DNA of 26,693 nt from NCBI GenBank assembly GCA_046091365.1, contig JBJTBM010000085.1, positions 1-26,693 of the forward strand, in the 5' to 3' direction. Within the stretch, counting starts at the first letter, position 1. Every line of letters begins with the position of its first letter. This document shows positions 24,401 through 26,693 of this stretch, in pieces. The position numbers were made by a program, and so were the translations under genes. Below the pieces are notes generated by a model. It was not told where the DNA came from. It made no database searches and saw only the letters and a program-made list of their open reading frames with translations. The DNA comes from Casp-actino8 sp046091365. GTDB taxonomy: Bacteria > Actinomycetota > Acidimicrobiia > Acidimicrobiales > Ilumatobacteraceae.

Positions 24401-25957
24401 GTTGGTCACCTGGGCGAACAACTGTTGGAAGTAGTCGAACAACAAGCGCGACCGCTCCGACAACACCGCGATGGGGGTGTCGGTTCCCATCGAACCGATG
24501 GGCTCGGTGCCCGTTTTGGCGGTGGGGGCGATGATGACCTTGAGTTCCTCGTGGGTGTAACCGAACATCTGCTGACGACGCAGCACACTGTCGTGGCTGT
24601 ACACCATGTGCTCCTGCTCGGGCAGGTCGGACAGTTCGACCAATCCGTCGGCGAGCCATTCCTCGTAGGGATGCGCGGCCGCCAATGACTGCTTGATCTC
24701 CTCGTCGTCGACGATGCGGCCCTCGTCGGTGTCGATCAGGAACATTCGTCCCGGCTGCAGACGACCCTTGCGCACCACTCTCGACTGGTCGATCTCGAGA
24801 ACACCGACCTCCGAGGCCATCACCACGAGGCCGTCGTCCATCACCCAGTAGCGACTCGGTCGCAACCCGTTGCGGTCGAGCACCGCACCGATCACGGTGC
24901 CGTCGGTGAAGGCCACGCTGGCCGGACCGTCCCACGGCTCCATGAGCGACGAGTGGAAACGGTAGAACGCGCGCTTCTTGGCGTCCATCGTCTCGTGGTT
25001 CTCCCACGCCTCCGGGATCATCATCAACACCGCGTGTGGCAACGACCTTCCACCCAGATGGAGCAACTCGAGCACCTCATCGAACGACGCCGAGTCGCTA
25101 CCTCCGGGAGTGCAGATCGGGAACGCACGCTCGAGTCCGGGGATCAGATCCGACGAGAGCAGGGCCTCGCGGGTGCGCATCCAGTTGCGGTTGCCCTGAA
25201 CGGTGTTGATCTCGCCGTTGTGGGCGATGAACCGGTACGGGTGGGCCAACGGCCACGACGGGAAGGTGTTGGTCGAGAACCGGCTGTGCACGAGCGCGAG
25301 CGCACTCTCGACCCGCTCGTCGGCCAGATCGGGGTAGAAGGCCCCGAGTTGCGGCGTCGTGAACATCCCCTTGTAGATGAGGGTCCGACAACTGAGCGAC
25401 GGGAAGTAGGTCGTCTGCTCGGTCGGCAACTCGTGCTCGATGCGCTTGCGAGCGACGAACACCTTCCGGTCGAGTTCGATCCCCTTGGCACCCCGCGGAT
25501 CGGCGATGAACACCTGCTTGAAGGTGGGCATCACCGCGCGCGCGCCACTGCCCAGCGTCGACGGATCGGTCGGCACCGATCGCCACCCGAGAACGGCGAG
25601 ACCCTCGTCGGCGACGATCGACTCGATCGACGACTGCGCTTTCTCGGCGTCGGTCCCGACCGCCGGGAGGAACGCCATGCCGACCACGTAGGAACCACGG
25701 GCCGGCAACTCGAAATCGACGACGGCACGAAGGAACCGGTCAGGCACCTGCATCAACACGCCGGCTCCGTCACCGGTGTCGGCCTCGGCACCCGTGGCTC
25801 CGCGGTGCTCCATGTTGCACAACGCCCCCAGACCTCTCGCGACGATGTCGTGGCTGGCCCGACCGCCCATGTCGGCGACGAACGAGACACCACAGGCGTC
25901 GTGCTCGAAACGTGGGTCGTACAAGCCGTGCGCAGACGGCGTGGAATTGGGTTGCAT
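21407..25957 (-). CDS. gltB: Glutamate synthase large subunit
   Basis: 1516 aa, full length. Makes two glutamates from glutamine and 2-oxoglutarate, the main ammonia-assimilation route with glutamine synthetase. The class II amidotransferase nucleophile is C22 after a 21-residue propeptide ('HDACGVSF'), normally removed by autocleavage. The [3Fe-4S] ligands are C1125, C1131 and C1136 ('CVMMRVCHLDTC'). FMN-barrel residues such as 'GGKSNTGEGGEDP' and 'PGEGGQLPGHKV', and the C-terminal GXGXG beta-helix, are seen. The ATG at 25957 is preferred over a more distal in-frame start (26041), as the propeptide then has a normal length. A GA-rich ribosome-binding site precedes it. The 172-base upstream gap has a TANNNT candidate (26046-26041) without a convincing -35. 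Confidence 0.97.
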   Translation of the reverse strand: MQPNSTPSAHGLYDPRFEHDACGVSFVADMGGRASHDIVARGLGALCNMEHRGATGAEADTGDGAGVLMQVPDRFLRAVVDFELPARGSYVVGMAFLPAVGTDAEKAQSSIESIVADEGLAVLGWRSVPTDPSTLGSGARAVMPTFKQVFIADPRGAKGIELDRKVFVARKRIEHELPTEQTTYFPSLSCRTLIYKGMFTTPQLGAFYPDLADERVESALALVHSRFSTNTFPSWPLAHPYRFIAHNGEINTVQGNRNWMRTREALLSSDLIPGLERAFPICTPGGSDSASFDEVLELLHLGGRSLPHAVLMMIPEAWENHETMDAKKRAFYRFHSSLMEPWDGPASVAFTDGTVIGAVLDRNGLRPSRYWVMDDGLVVMASEVGVLEIDQSRVVRKGRLQPGRMFLIDTDEGRIVDDEEIKQSLAAAHPYEEWLADGLVELSDLPEQEHMVYSHDSVLRRQQMFGYTHEELKVIIAPTAKTGTEPIGSMGTDTPIAVLSERSRLLFDYFQQLFAQVTNPPLDAIREEVVTSVGSTVGPESNLLAPGPESCRQLVLPFPVIDNDELARIVHADDDGSHPELHAHVVSGLYRVAGGGDALRQALDEIRRDVSAAIDAGASVIVLSDRNSDEVLAPIPSLLLTSAVHHHLIREKKRTQAGLLVESGDAREVHHMALLMGFGAGAINPYLAFESIEDMIRENLHDLGAVDPKTAVKKYIKASGKGVLKVMSKMGVSTVASYTGAQIFEAIGLASDLVDEYFTGTVSRLGGIGLAEIAAEVAARHAVAYPSNPERRAHRKLELGGEYQWRREGEYHLFNPDTVFKLQHATRAKRYDIFKQYSSLVDDQSKHLATLRGLFEFDASGRTPVPIDEVESVAAIVKRFSTGAMSYGSISAEAHETLAVAMNSIGGKSNTGEGGEDPDRLYDPTRRSAIKQVASGRFGVTSEYLVNADDLQIKMAQGAKPGEGGQLPGHKVYPWVAKTRHSTPGVGLISPPPHHDIYSIEDLKQLIHDLKNSNPSARVHVKLVAEVGVGTVAAGVSKAKADVVLISGHDGGTGASPLTSLKHAGAPWELGLAEAQQTLLLNGLRDRIVVQADGQMKTGRDVVIAALLGAEEFGFATAPLVVSGCVMMRVCHLDTCPVGVATQNPVLRARFSGKPEFVVNFFEFIAEEVREIMAGLGFRTVEEMVGHSEVLDTRGAVAHWKARGLDISPILATARNPYGQTMHRSVAQDHGLSDALDNDLIVAAASAIETGQPVRFARPIRNVNRTVGTMLGNAVTRKWGGAGLADDTISIDFTGSAGQSFGAFVPRGITLRLAGDANDYVGKGLSGGRIVVRPAADATFVAEENVIAGNVIGYGATGGEIFLRGIVGERFCVRNSGATAVVEGLGDHGCEYMTGGRVVVLGPTGRNFAAGMSGGIAYVHDPHGVFGAKLNYEMVDLEELSGDDEAFVRSTIERHVAETGSAVGHRIISDWAAETRNFRKVMPRDFKRVLAVMEEARASGRSEQETLDRVMEVARG

Positions 25958-25960
25958 CGT

Positions 25961-25970
25961 CTTCTCTCTC
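25961..25970 (-). promoter_or_regulatory. Ribosome-binding site of gltB
   Basis: GAGAGAGAAG on the minus strand, ending 3 bases before the ATG at 25957; the GAGAG part is at a good 8-base distance. It supports this start over the in-frame upstream alternative. Confidence 0.45.
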
Positions 25971-26088
25971 GGGTCCGCGAACGGCGACGTTCGACAACTG
26001 GAGACCCTCGGGACGACGCTGGCCCGATCGGCTGAACTCAACCCTATCGTCCGAACCTCCGTCCTGCCCGAGCCATTTGGGCCGGGAA

Positions 26089-26129
26089 CGGGTGATTCAT
26101 GCCACCCGGGCTCGGTCGCGACACGACCG
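26089..26129 (-). terminator. Two adjacent hairpins after the enoyl-CoA hydratase gene
   Basis: The first, 26113-26129, is CGGTCG - 5-base loop - CGACCG and starts directly after the hydratase stop. The second, 26089-26108, is CGGGTG - 8-base loop - CACCCG. Neither has a U-run, so termination would be of the weak, hairpin-only type, or they protect the 3' end. They lie about 132 bases upstream of gltB. Confidence 0.4.
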
Positions 26130-26693
26130 TCAGACGAATGTGGCGGGTCGCTTCTCGAAGTTCGACATCACGGCCTCGACCTGGTTCGGGCGGCCGATCA
26201 AGGATCCGATCACGCGCCGCTCCTCGGCGAACTGCTCGGCGGCACCGTCGTTCGCGAGACGGTTGAAAAGTTCCTTGGCACCGCGAACGGCGTCGGGACT
26301 GCGTCCGGCGATCTCCGCGGCCATGACGAGGGCGTCGCGCCGCGGATCGTCGGAGAGCTTGGTCGCCAATCCGAGCGCTACGGCCTCTCGACCGTCGAAC
26401 ACCCGCGCCGTGAACGTCAGCTCCTTGGCCACGTCGGGGCGAACCAGGCGGGACAAGACCAGCGTGCCGGTCATGTCGGGCACGAGGCCCCAGTGAACCT
26501 CGCGCACCGACATCTGCGTGTCGGGGTGCACGATGCGGATATCGGCGCCGAGACAGATCTGGATTCCACCACCGAGCGCGTGACCGTGAACCGCCGCGAT
26601 GACCGGGACCGGGACCTCCTGCCACACCCAGGCCACCTGCTGACCCAGGTGAGTGATGCGGCCCGGGCTCATACTCCCCGGACTGCCCTCGCT
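26130..26693 (-). CDS. Enoyl-CoA hydratase/isomerase family protein, N-terminus cut by window edge
   Basis: The last 187 residues of a crotonase-fold protein. Visible: the oxyanion-hole stretch GHALGGGIQICLGADIRI and, further on, 'REVHWGLVPD', where the Glu sits where the catalytic Glu of enoyl-CoA hydratases is found. The frame is open to the right edge, with no start codon needed inside the window (an internal ATG at 26672 exists but is too late for a full crotonase domain). About 60-80 N-terminal residues, including the first oxyanion-hole segment, are missing. The exact reaction (hydratase, isomerase or other acyl-CoA chemistry) cannot be told. Not clearly linked to gltB, from which it is separated by 172 bases with two hairpins. 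Confidence 0.88.
   Translation of the reverse strand, partial: SEGSPGSMSPGRITHLGQQVAWVWQEVPVPVIAAVHGHALGGGIQICLGADIRIVHPDTQMSVREVHWGLVPDMTGTLVLSRLVRPDVAKELTFTARVFDGREAVALGLATKLSDDPRRDALVMAAEIAGRSPDAVRGAKELFNRLANDGAAEQFAEERRVIGSLIGRPNQVEAVMSNFEKRPATFV

Overview
The window looks like chromosomal DNA of a high-GC actinobacterium. Counted lines in the core genes reach about 70% GC, GTG starts are common, and neighbouring genes often share bases. The order dapA - RNase J - (lipoprotein) - ftsK - rimO - pgsA - cinA is a known actinobacterial arrangement. The class Acidimicrobiia is my best guess from gene style; that is inference, and no marker here proves it.

Layout. (1) Bases 1-970, minus strand: a block of clearly lower GC (37-50% in counted lines) with a 176-aa protein of unknown function and, running off the left edge, a zinc-ribbon/J-domain (DnaJ-like) protein. 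(2) Bases 978-11257, minus strand: a nine-gene run, transcribed from high to low coordinates: winged-helix protein, dapA, RNase J, a small lipoprotein, ftsK, an SMP-30-family lactonase-like protein, rimO, pgsA, cinA. It covers lysine/cell-wall precursor synthesis, RNA decay, chromosome segregation, ribosome modification and phospholipid synthesis. (3) Bases 11314-12402, plus strand: D-Ala-D-Ala ligase, divergent from run 2. (4) Bases 12410-19290: a TetR regulator facing a four-gene, translationally coupled plus-strand operon: an acyl-CoA reductase fused to an unusual HAD domain, a zinc-type alcohol dehydrogenase, a LarA-like (DUF2088) protein and a PlsC-type acyltransferase. A 20-bp near-perfect palindrome lies between regulator and operon, just upstream of the operon promoter. 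(5) Bases 19321-26693, minus strand: a LysM lipoprotein, glutamate synthase gltD/gltB, and the C-terminal part of an enoyl-CoA hydratase/isomerase cut by the right edge.

The most interesting part is region 4. It has the parts for a TetR-controlled lipid pathway (acyl-CoA to aldehyde/alcohol, then acyl transfer, with a possible phosphatase step), but its LarA-like member has no obvious place in any standard wax-ester or phospholipid scheme. The second interest is the low-GC pair at the left edge.

A recurring regulatory trait is a TANNNT-like -10 box 6-10 bases before the start codon in front of several genes, which predicts leaderless or nearly leaderless mRNAs. No tRNA, rRNA, CRISPR array or insertion sequence was recognised, and no gene-free stretch exceeds 300 bases.
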